A stretch of DNA of 10,016 bases. Source: Lentisphaerota bacterium (GTDB taxonomy: Bacteria > Verrucomicrobiota > Kiritimatiellia > RFP12 > JAAYLN01). Position numbers and translations under genes: made by a program. Where the stretch lies: NCBI GenBank assembly GCA_012514915.1, contig JAAYZJ010000099.1, forward strand, positions 1 to 10,016. Reading direction: 5' to 3'. Positions 1-5,913 of this stretch are shown in pieces. The notes beneath the pieces are model-generated. The model made no database searches. It had not been told where the DNA came from and saw only the letters and a program-made list of their open reading frames with translations. Every line of letters starts with the position of its first letter. Positions within the stretch are counted from its first letter, which is position 1.

Positions 1-650
1 ACCCGGCGGAACGCGATTTCCTTGACCTTTGGAACATAGATCACATACGAGCTGCGCGGGTCGCCGTCGCGCGGCTGGCCCACACTTCCCACGTTGATGA
101 AGTATTTGGTGCCGAAGAGGATCTTGACGTGCGTGGCGCCATCCGATCGGATGATCTGCGCCTGCTTCTCGAAGACGACCGGCACATGCGTGTGTCCGTG
201 AAAGCAGATGGGCGTCGTCTGGTAGTTGAAATGCGCCTCGGCGTCGAGCAGATCGAAGACATAGCCCCAGCGATCCGGCATGTCCAGCGTGCTGTGCACC
301 GCCGTCATGCCGCAGGCATGCATGATCCGCGACAGAGGAAGGCGCTGGAGCCAGTCGATGTTCTCCTCGCCGAGCTGGCGCCGTGTCCAGGAGATCACAT
401 TGGCCGCCAGCGGCTGGAAGTCGTCGAGAAACTCGTCATGCGAGCAATAGTGGTCGTGATTGCCCCGCACGGTCACGGCGCCGATCTCGCGGATCAGGTC
501 GATGCAGGCGCGTGGGTCGGCATTGTAGCCCACCACGTCGCCGAGACAGACGAAGTCCGTCACGTGCTGCGACCGCGCGTCCTCGATGACTGCCTGCATG
601 GCCTCCAGATTGGAATGAACATCGCCGAATATTGCATAACGTTGTTCCAT
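1..650 (-). CDS. metallophosphoesterase family protein (YfcE/MJ0936-like), 3' end cut by window edge
   Basis: Calcineurin-like phosphoesterase, probably a small cytoplasmic phosphodiesterase or phosphatase with two metal ions; the substrate cannot be told from sequence. The 216 codons visible carry the family motifs in order: GDVHSN (residues 9-14), GDVVGYNADP (37-46), GNHDH (63-67), a lone metal-type His at 119 (AVHST), and HGHTHVP (151-157). Probable metal ligands are D10, H12, D38, N64, H119 and the His of the GHTH motif. NVGSVGQPRDGD near the end of the visible part is also typical. Related proteins are about 240-250 residues, so only a few dozen residues are missing. The ATG follows a purine-rich AGAGGGAG ribosome site. 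The gene starts 26 bases after the ispD stop on the same strand and is probably co-transcribed with it. The family is certain; the exact role is not. Confidence 0.9.
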   Translation of the reverse strand, partial: MEQRYAIFGDVHSNLEAMQAVIEDARSQHVTDFVCLGDVVGYNADPRACIDLIREIGAVTVRGNHDHYCSHDEFLDDFQPLAANVISWTRRQLGEENIDWLQRLPLSRIMHACGMTAVHSTLDMPDRWGYVFDLLDAEAHFNYQTTPICFHGHTHVPVVFEKQAQIIRSDGATHVKILFGTKYFINVGSVGQPRDGDPRSSYVIYVPKVKEIAFRR

Positions 651-676
651 GCGCGGGGATACTCCCTCTTCATCTG

Positions 677-1354
677 CTAGATTCTCAAGAGCAGGGCGGC
701 TGTCGTCAGATCCTCGGAGACCGTCACCTTCAAATTCAAGGGTGCCCACTCGACCAGACGCACGGGTTCGCCGATCAATTCAACGGCGGCGGCGTCGTCG
801 GTAACCTGCTGCCCCGTCTCTTTGAGCCTGGCATAGGCCTGCCGGATCAGGGGGACGCTGAACGTCTGGGGCGTTTGGACCGTCCAGAGCTTCGCCCGAT
901 CGACCGTCCGGCTGACGACCGTCCCCTTTTCCGCCAGCTTGACGGTGTCGACCATGCGGTGGGCCGCCACGCCGGACCCGTGCTTGAGCGCGCTTCGCAC
1001 CGTCTCGCTGATCAGCGCCGCCGTCACAAGCGGCCGCGCCGCATCGTGGATCGAGACCGTTTGCACCTCCGGCGGCAGCACCTCGAGACCGTTCCGCACG
1101 GAATCCTGCCGATGGGCGCCGCCGGCCACGATCTGCTGCAGCTTGGAGATGCCGAACATCTGCGCCATCCCCTTCGCCGCGTCGATCCGTTCGCGCCGGA
1201 CCACCAGGATGATCTGCTGGATATCCGCACAGGACTCGAAGGCCATCATCGAATAGGCCACCATCGGGCGGGGCCCGATACTGAGAAAGGCCTTGTCGTA
1301 GTTCGCGCCCATGCGCTCGCCGCGACCGGCCGCCACAATTATCGCCGCTGTCAT
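677..1354 (-). CDS. ispD: 2-C-methyl-D-erythritol 4-phosphate cytidylyltransferase (IspD)
   Basis: Third enzyme of the MEP isoprenoid pathway. It joins CTP and 2-C-methyl-D-erythritol 4-phosphate to give CDP-methylerythritol, in the cytoplasm. The 225-residue protein matches the family length (E. coli 236) and has all signature elements: the nucleotide-binding AAGRGERMG (8-16) with K21 downstream, AGGAHRQDSV (77-86), HDAARP (103-108), R153 before LWTVQTPQTF (156-165), TDDAAAVE (185-192), and K209 in LNLKVTVSED. No key residue is missing. The ATG is the natural start, because the Rossmann strand TAAIIVAAG begins right after it. The ribosome site is weak (GGAAG followed by an A-run). It leads a minus-strand unit with the downstream phosphoesterase. 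A candidate promoter lies about 75-100 bases upstream. No ispF or ispE is in the window. Confidence 0.97.
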   Translation of the reverse strand: MTAAIIVAAGRGERMGANYDKAFLSIGPRPMVAYSMMAFESCADIQQIILVVRRERIDAAKGMAQMFGISKLQQIVAGGAHRQDSVRNGLEVLPPEVQTVSIHDAARPLVTAALISETVRSALKHGSGVAAHRMVDTVKLAEKGTVVSRTVDRAKLWTVQTPQTFSVPLIRQAYARLKETGQQVTDDAAAVELIGEPVRLVEWAPLNLKVTVSEDLTTAALLLRI

Positions 1355-1426
1355 AATGCGCTATTTTTTTCTTCCAGTTGGTGTCGACGGACACGGTGCC
1401 CGTGACACGGCAGCTGAACGAAGGAG

Positions 1427-1455
1427 ACTTTATCAGGAGCGGGTCCGCGGGTCAA
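1427..1455 (-). promoter_or_regulatory. candidate sigma70-type promoter for ispD
   Basis: On the minus strand there is TTGACC (1450-1455), a 17-base spacer, then TAAAGT (1427-1432). TGA directly before the hexamer gives an extended -10 (TGn). This would start transcription near 1420 and leave a leader of roughly 65 bases before the ispD ATG at 1354. The leader contains a small GTGTC/GACAC stem with a 4-base loop (1380-1393). The call rests on consensus match alone; the host's sigma factor preference is unknown. Confidence 0.4.
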
Positions 1456-1636
1456 GGACGGGCTGACAGAACCCGATGACGGCGGCGCCAGTTGGAGAAA
1501 GCGACGGCGGAGGCGAATCCCAGTTCCCTGGCGATCCGCTTGCATGGCTGGCCGGCCGATACATGCGCCTGCGAAGCCGGATACATGCGATGACCACATG
1601 GTGCTTGATTTCCCGGGGGATCACTTCCATAATCAA
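1452..1636 (-). pseudogene. frameshifted helix-turn-helix remnant, probably a transposase N-terminus
   Basis: Two overlapping minus-strand frames read as one short protein if joined by a single-base frameshift near 1588. The first frame starts at ATG 1630 with MEVIPREIKHHVV, resembling the P-x-E-x-K-x-x-V-V opening of transposase HTH domains. The second continues with MYPAS, then KRIARELGFASAVAFSNW and RRRH, a good helix-turn-helix ending, and stops with TGA at 1452-1454. About 60 residues remain and no catalytic domain follows. It may be a degraded IS orfA-type gene. The second part alone also resembles the last HTH of an AraC-type regulator. No terminal inverted repeats or target duplication were seen. 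It lies in a 336-base stretch that has no intact gene. Confidence is low because of its small size. Confidence 0.35.
1605..1633 (+). promoter_or_regulatory. candidate sigma70-type promoter for the pterin/folate operon
   Basis: TTGATT (1605-1610), a 17-base spacer, and CATAAT (1628-1633) give 9 of 12 consensus matches at ideal spacing, in one of the few AT-richer spots of the window. Transcription would begin near 1640, about 50 bases upstream of the first operon ATG at 1691. No other good promoter was seen between 1691 and 5046. Inferred from consensus only. Confidence 0.4.
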
Positions 1637-1690
1637 TCACAACATTCGGCCAGGTTTTGTCATTTCATCATGCAGTCAGGAACGCACCGT

Positions 1691-3367
1691 ATGAAAACAC
1701 GTGTTTTACTCCCATGGTCGGCGGGCTGGTTCATCCTGGTCCTGGCCTGTTCCAGTCAGGCGGCCACCCGGCTCGGCTCGGTTTACTTCGAGAGCTACGC
1801 CGCCTTTCAGGCGCAGGTGCAGCAGGCGTCCCAGGTGTTCCAGGCCCCCCAGCTCGGCATGCTGCCGATGCTGGTCGGCATGCGCCTGCCGGGCGCCGTG
1901 CAGATGAGCCATGAGAAGCCCCTCGCGATCCATATCATGGATCTTGGGCGCGGGCAGACGACCTGGGTCTTCGATGTCGCGCCGGCGGGCACGGCGGAGG
2001 CCTACCTGCACACCCTGACGGGCGCCGGTGTCGCCCTGCCGCCTCCCACCGACGGGTTCTACCTGCTGGAGAACGGGCTGGCCGCCCGCATCGCGGGCGA
2101 CCGCCTGCTGCTGGCGCCGCAGGCCCGGCGCCCGGAGATGTGGTTCGGCGGCAACCTCGGCGTGATGCCGCCAATCCCCGACATGCCCGGCGCCGTGCGC
2201 GTGGCGATCGCTCCCGCGGCGATCGAGTCGATGCTGCAGCAGGCCAGGCAGCGCCTGTCGCAAGCCCCGGCGGGCGGTGTACCGGCTGCCGGGCCCAACG
2301 TCGATGCCGCCAAGAAGGTGCTCGACGTCTACGCCGGGCTGCTCGGGCAGATGGAGGGGATCTATCTGGCGCTTGACGTCCAGCCTGAGGGATTGTTCAT
2401 CCGTTCGAGCCTGCTGCCCCGGCCGGGGAGCGATCTGGCGGCTCTTGTGCAATCGATGCAGCCAGCCTCCCCGCGCCAGCAGGCGTTCATCGACCGCGAC
2501 GCGCTGTTCGCTTATATTTCAGGATCGGTCACCCTCCCCCCCGCGCTCAGGCAGCAGTTCATCGACCTCTATGTCGGCCTGTCGGGCGAGGAGTGGGGAA
2601 CGCTGATTAAGGATTCGCTCGACATGGTCGGCATGCCTCTGGCCATGCGCGGCACCCTGCCACCCGGCCCGCCCGCCCTGCAGCTCCACGGGCTGATGGA
2701 GGTGCCCGATCCCGCCGCCTATCTGGCCCGTCAACTTGCCCTGCAGCAATCACCGGTGCTCCGCAAAGTGTCGCCGATCGTCTTTGCCGAACCGGTCGCC
2801 CGTGCCTACAAGGGCGTCACGATCCAGAGCATCTCCAACCGGTTCGACGAAGCCGCCTGGGAACGGCAGTTTCGCGCCTCGATGCCGTCCAACCTGCCGC
2901 CGGACCGCGCCGACGCGTCGCTGCAGTCGGCGCGCGGCATGCTGCAGGCGCTGCTGCCGGTGATCGGCGCCCGTGCCGACTACGCCGCGACCCCCGCTGG
3001 CCTGGCGTTCGGGCTCGGCGCGTCGAGCATGATCGAACAGGCCGTGGACAGCGCGCTCGCGGCCCCGGCGTCCGCCCCCGAAGTGGAACGGATCAGCGCG
3101 GTGCTGGCGCCGGCCGCGCCCGTCCATGCCATGGGCCGCTTCGCGCTCGGCGCCCTGCTCGACCGGGTGGCGCCCCTGCCCCTCGACGCCGCCGCGGGCA
3201 CGGCGCAGGCCCCCGTCTCGGCCGAGGCCGGCGCCATCCTGTACGCCGACTGGAACGTGGGCGCGGAACTACAGTCGGTCTGGCTGCTGCCCGCCGGCGA
3301 AATCCAGGCGGTTCGCGCGCGCCTGCCGGCCATGAACCGCGTCCGGCCGCCACGCCCCCAGCCATGA
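1691..3367 (+). CDS. exported protein of unknown function
   Basis: I do not recognise this 558-residue protein. It begins with a clear export signal: MKTR, a hydrophobic stretch to about residue 20, then ACSSQA. Cleavage could be by signal peptidase I after SSQA. Alternatively LVLAC could be a poor lipobox, with Leu at -2 where a small residue is usual. The remainder has no further membrane segment, is rich in Ala, Pro and Leu, alternates beta-like and helical stretches, and ends in a proline/arginine tail (RPPRPQP). No catalytic motif is visible. Its length and layout recall DUF3352-type secreted proteins, but that is only a comparison to test. The frame is open upstream to 1544; ATG 1691 is preferred because AGGA lies 9 bases before it and it gives a proper signal peptide. 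The stop overlaps the next start as ATGA, so it leads an operon with pteridine and folate genes. Confidence 0.85.
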   Translation: MKTRVLLPWSAGWFILVLACSSQAATRLGSVYFESYAAFQAQVQQASQVFQAPQLGMLPMLVGMRLPGAVQMSHEKPLAIHIMDLGRGQTTWVFDVAPAGTAEAYLHTLTGAGVALPPPTDGFYLLENGLAARIAGDRLLLAPQARRPEMWFGGNLGVMPPIPDMPGAVRVAIAPAAIESMLQQARQRLSQAPAGGVPAAGPNVDAAKKVLDVYAGLLGQMEGIYLALDVQPEGLFIRSSLLPRPGSDLAALVQSMQPASPRQQAFIDRDALFAYISGSVTLPPALRQQFIDLYVGLSGEEWGTLIKDSLDMVGMPLAMRGTLPPGPPALQLHGLMEVPDPAAYLARQLALQQSPVLRKVSPIVFAEPVARAYKGVTIQSISNRFDEAAWERQFRASMPSNLPPDRADASLQSARGMLQALLPVIGARADYAATPAGLAFGLGASSMIEQAVDSALAAPASAPEVERISAVLAPAAPVHAMGRFALGALLDRVAPLPLDAAAGTAQAPVSAEAGAILYADWNVGAELQSVWLLPAGEIQAVRARLPAMNRVRPPRPQP

Positions 3368-4119
3368 CCCGCGGTCACGATACGTTGCTGGATCGATGCA
3401 TCCTGATCACGGGCGGCGCCCGCCGGGTCGGCGCGGCCATCGTGCAGGAACTCGCCGGGGCCGGGGCCGACGTGGTGATTCACTGTCATCGATCGCGGCG
3501 CGAGGCCGAGATGCTCGCCGCCCAGGTGCGTGCCGGCGGACGCCACGCCTGGGTGGTCGCCGGCGACCTGGGCGACCCCGATGCGCTCGATCCGCTGATG
3601 GACCGCGTGCTGGCGGCGACGGACGGGCGGCTCGACGGCCTGGTCAACAATGCGTCGTCGTATCCCGTGTCGCAGGTTCGGACGGTGCAGGCACAGGAAC
3701 TCGATGCCAGCGTCCGCCTGCACGGCTTCGCGCCGCTCGTGCTGGCCCGGCGACTCGCCGCGCTCGGCCGGCCCGGTTCGGTCGTCAACGTCCTGGATGC
3801 GCGGATCACGATGTACGACGCCGAGCACGCCGCCTATCACCTCGGCAAGCGCATGCTCGATTCGATCACGCGGATGCTGGCACTCGAATTGGCGCCGCGG
3901 ATCCGCGTCAACGCCGTGGCGCCCGGCGCCGTGCTGCCGATGGATCACGAGGACGCGTCGACGCTGGAGCGGCTGGCCGCCTTCAATCCCCTCGGCAGGC
4001 ACGGTTCTCCCGCCGGCGTCGCCGCCTGCGTCCGTTTCCTGCTGGCGGCCGACTTCATCACCGGCCAGACGCTCTTCTACGACGGCGGCTACCACCTGAA
4101 GGCGGCAACCTATGGCTGA
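3364..4119 (+). CDS. PTR1-like pteridine reductase (short-chain dehydrogenase)
   Basis: NADPH-dependent SDR enzyme of 251 residues, probably reducing dihydropterins or dihydrofolate. The N-terminal cofactor motif TGGARRVG (16-23), with arginine as in the PTR1/FolM group, is followed by HCHRS (40-44), matching the H-x-H/N-R-S loop of PTR1. NNASSYP (95-101) is also close to PTR1. In place of the usual catalytic Ser there is Asp145 (NVLDA), with Tyr158 and Lys162 completing the PTR1-type Asp-Tyr-Lys set. The C-terminus FYDGGYHL matches the family's V/Y-DGGY-x-L. The ATG sits inside the upstream stop (ATGA) and there is no purine-rich ribosome site before it, so translation probably depends on coupling. 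It overlaps folB by 8 bases. Neighbouring folB and folE support a pterin substrate. Whether it works as dihydrofolate or dihydromonapterin reductase cannot be decided. Confidence 0.9.
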   Translation: MTRGHDTLLDRCILITGGARRVGAAIVQELAGAGADVVIHCHRSRREAEMLAAQVRAGGRHAWVVAGDLGDPDALDPLMDRVLAATDGRLDGLVNNASSYPVSQVRTVQAQELDASVRLHGFAPLVLARRLAALGRPGSVVNVLDARITMYDAEHAAYHLGKRMLDSITRMLALELAPRIRVNAVAPGAVLPMDHEDASTLERLAAFNPLGRHGSPAGVAACVRFLLAADFITGQTLFYDGGYHLKAATYG

Positions 4120-4486
4120 TGCGCGTCTGGACCGGATCCGCATCCGCGACTGGCAGGTGGCCTGCATCCTCGGCGTGCATGCGCATGAGCGTCAGCGCCC
4201 ACGTCCCGTCCTGATCGATCTGACGCTGGCTATCGCGCCGGAGGACCGCCGGGACGACTTGTCCCGCACGGTCGACTACGACGCCTTGCGGCAAACCATT
4301 CTGCACGCGGTGGAAACCTCCTCGTTCCACCTGATCGAGTCGCTGGCCGAATCCATCGCCTCGATCGCCCTGCGGGAACCGCGGGTCATCGAGGCGACGG
4401 TTTGCGTCGGCAAGCCCGGCGCGCTGCCCGGGGCGCGTACCGTGGAAATCGAACTGACCCGGCGGCGTGGAGCATCCCAGGCATGA
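4112..4486 (+). CDS. folB: dihydroneopterin aldolase (FolB)
   Basis: Cleaves 7,8-dihydroneopterin to 6-hydroxymethyl-7,8-dihydropterin and glycolaldehyde, often with epimerase activity giving dihydromonapterin. It is a 124-residue tunnelling-fold protein, normally an octamer, in the cytoplasm. Expected catalytic and binding residues are present: E26 in GVHAHERQ, Y56 in TVDYDAL, E76 in FHLIESLAE, and K101 in VGKPGAL. Length is normal for the family (about 120). The ATG overlaps the end of the pteridine reductase gene by 8 bases and has AAGG about 9 bases upstream. Its stop overlaps the folE start as ATGA. The related epimerase FolX has a similar fold, but the complete aldolase residue set favours FolB. 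Confidence 0.94.
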   Translation: MADARLDRIRIRDWQVACILGVHAHERQRPRPVLIDLTLAIAPEDRRDDLSRTVDYDALRQTILHAVETSSFHLIESLAESIASIALREPRVIEATVCVGKPGALPGARTVEIELTRRRGASQA

Positions 4487-5046
4487 ACAGGCAACGTGTG
4501 GCGGAACTCGTCCGTGAACTCCTGATTGAAATCGGCGAGGATCCAGACCGCGAGGGGCTGCTGAAGACCCCGGTTCGGGTCGCCGACAGTCTGCAATTTC
4601 TCACCGCGGGTTATCGCAAGTCGATGCGGCGCGAGATCAACGGCGCCGTCTTCGAGACGCACACCAACAACATGATCATCGCCCGCGACATCGAAGTCTA
4701 CAGTCTATGCGAGCACCACCTGCTTCCCTTCTTCGGACGCTGCCACATCGGCTACATCGCGCGCGACAAAGTCCTGGGCGTGAGCAAGCTCGCCCGCATC
4801 GCGGATGTCTACGCGCGCCGGCTTCAGATCCAGGAGCGGATGACGGAGCAGATTGCCCGCGAAGTGATGCAATCGGTCGATGCCGAGGGCGTTGGCGTGG
4901 TCATGGAGTGCCGCCACCTGTGCATGATGATGCGCGGCGTCGAAAAGCAGAACTCGGTGATGACGACCTCGACGGTGCTGGGGAGCTTCCACAACGAACC
5001 GGCCACGCGGGCCGAGTTCATGAACCTGTGCCTGCGCGGCGCGTAG
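4483..5046 (+). CDS. folE: GTP cyclohydrolase I (FolE)
   Basis: Converts GTP to 7,8-dihydroneopterin triphosphate, the first step of folate and pterin synthesis. The 187-residue protein has the zinc and active-site residues: C76 and H78/H79 in EVYSLCEHHLLPFFG, H145 and C147 in CRHLCMMMRG, plus GVSKLARI (99-106), QERMTEQIA (117-125) and STVLGSF (163-169). It has an N-terminal helix (ELVRELLIEIGEDPDREGL) but no long extension, so it is slightly shorter than the E. coli enzyme (222). The frame is open further upstream to 4402, but ATG 4483 overlaps the folB stop, has GGAG 10 bases before it, and gives the family N-terminus. It is the last gene of the plus-strand operon. No strong terminator was found in the 69 bases before the convergent hisF stop. 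Confidence 0.97.
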   Translation: MNRQRVAELVRELLIEIGEDPDREGLLKTPVRVADSLQFLTAGYRKSMRREINGAVFETHTNNMIIARDIEVYSLCEHHLLPFFGRCHIGYIARDKVLGVSKLARIADVYARRLQIQERMTEQIAREVMQSVDAEGVGVVMECRHLCMMMRGVEKQNSVMTTSTVLGSFHNEPATRAEFMNLCLRGA

Positions 5047-5115
5047 CGGCGTGGACTGGAGCTGATGCCATGGGGTGCGCGGTCCCGTCGGTTCCGCGCG
5101 GGGGGGCTCCGCGGC

Positions 5116-5886
5116 TCAGAGGCGCACCGGGACGCCCTGCCCCTTCAGATAGCGCTTCAGCTCGGGGATCGAGATCAGGTTGAAATGGAAGACCGAGGCG
5201 GCCAGCAGCACCGTGGCCCCGGCATCGACGGCTTCCTTGAAGTGGTGCAGCGTCCCGGCGCCGCCCGAGGCGACGACCGTGACACCGGTCGCTTCGCGGA
5301 TCCGGCGGATCAGCGGCAGGTCGTAGCCGGTACGCACGCCGTCCGTTGATTTGCTCGTCGGAAGAATCGTCTGGACGCCGAACCCGGCCACCCGGCGCGC
5401 CCACTCCACGGCGTCGACCCCGGTGCCGGTCCGGCCCCCATCGATGAACACTTCATAGCCGGAGGGCAATCCGGGGTTTTGCGCGGCATCGATCGCGACC
5501 GTGATCCGTTCGGCGCCGAAGGCCCGCGCCATCTCGGCAATCACCTCCGGACGCCGGAAGGCGGCGCTGCTCGTCGAGATCTTGTCGGCACCCGCCTGGA
5601 AGACGGCCTCGGCCCGGGCGGCATCGCCGATGCCGCCGCCGACGGTGAACGGGATCGTGGCGACCTCCGCCACGCGACGGACGACGTCCAGCAGCGTGCC
5701 GCGGCCCTCGATGGTCGCCGCGATGTCGAGCAGCGCGATTTCATCGGCGCCCGCGCGGCAGTAGGCCTGACAGCAGGCGACCGGGTCGCCGGCATCCTGG
5801 ATCTCGACAAACCGTACACCCTTGACGACCCGTCCGTCCTGCATGTCCAGACAGGGCATGATGGTGACGCATGCTGCAGCGTTCAT
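5116..5886 (-). CDS. hisF: imidazole glycerol phosphate synthase cyclase subunit (HisF), divergent
   Basis: (Beta-alpha)8-barrel cyclase which, with the glutaminase HisH, turns PRFAR and ammonia into imidazole glycerol phosphate and AICAR. The 256-residue protein keeps D14 (PCLDMQDG, Thermotoga D11), K22 (VVKG, K19), TVGGGI (81-86), AIDA (131-134), D182 (Thermotoga D176), ASGGAG and the ASVFHF end motif. It departs from the usual pattern at several places. The loop normally reading LLTSxDRDGTK is LPTSKSTDGVR (175-185). The usual SIN after GADK is STS (104-106). Thermotoga gate residues R5 and E167 appear as T8 and T173, while E46 and K99 are kept (E49, K102). The ATG has GCGGGAGAG 6 bases upstream and lies 27 bases after the speA stop. 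No hisH, hisA or other his gene is near. A HisF paralogue with a changed role is possible but less likely. Confidence 0.92.
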   Translation of the reverse strand: MNAAACVTIMPCLDMQDGRVVKGVRFVEIQDAGDPVACCQAYCRAGADEIALLDIAATIEGRGTLLDVVRRVAEVATIPFTVGGGIGDAARAEAVFQAGADKISTSSAAFRRPEVIAEMARAFGAERITVAIDAAQNPGLPSGYEVFIDGGRTGTGVDAVEWARRVAGFGVQTILPTSKSTDGVRTGYDLPLIRRIREATGVTVVASGGAGTLHHFKEAVDAGATVLLAASVFHFNLISIPELKRYLKGQGVPVRL

Positions 5887-5913
5887 CGTGGGCTCTCCCG
5901 CTTCATATCGGCT

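Noticed and set aside
1380..1393. Small GTGTC/GACAC hairpin in the ispD leader, considered as a regulatory RNA element
   Set aside because: It has only five base pairs, no alternative pairing or leader peptide, and no match to a known riboswitch pattern.
129..1405. Plus-strand open frames opposite the phosphoesterase and ispD
   Set aside because: Both minus-strand genes have full family motifs, and the plus-strand translations show none.
1544..1690. N-terminal extension of the exported protein from ATG 1544
   Set aside because: The extension would bury the signal peptide 49 residues inside the protein, overlaps the candidate promoter, and lacks a ribosome site. ATG 1691 has AGGA and a proper signal sequence.
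2980..4167. 395-codon minus-strand frame opposite the exported protein, pteridine reductase and the start of folB
   Set aside because: It is antisense to well-supported genes, its translation is low complexity, and it crosses three gene boundaries.
5077..5099. Hairpin GCGCGG / CCGCGC between the convergent folE and hisF ends, considered as a bidirectional terminator
   Set aside because: The stem is only 6 bp with an 11-base loop, no T-run follows on either strand, and such GC-rich stems are expected by chance here.
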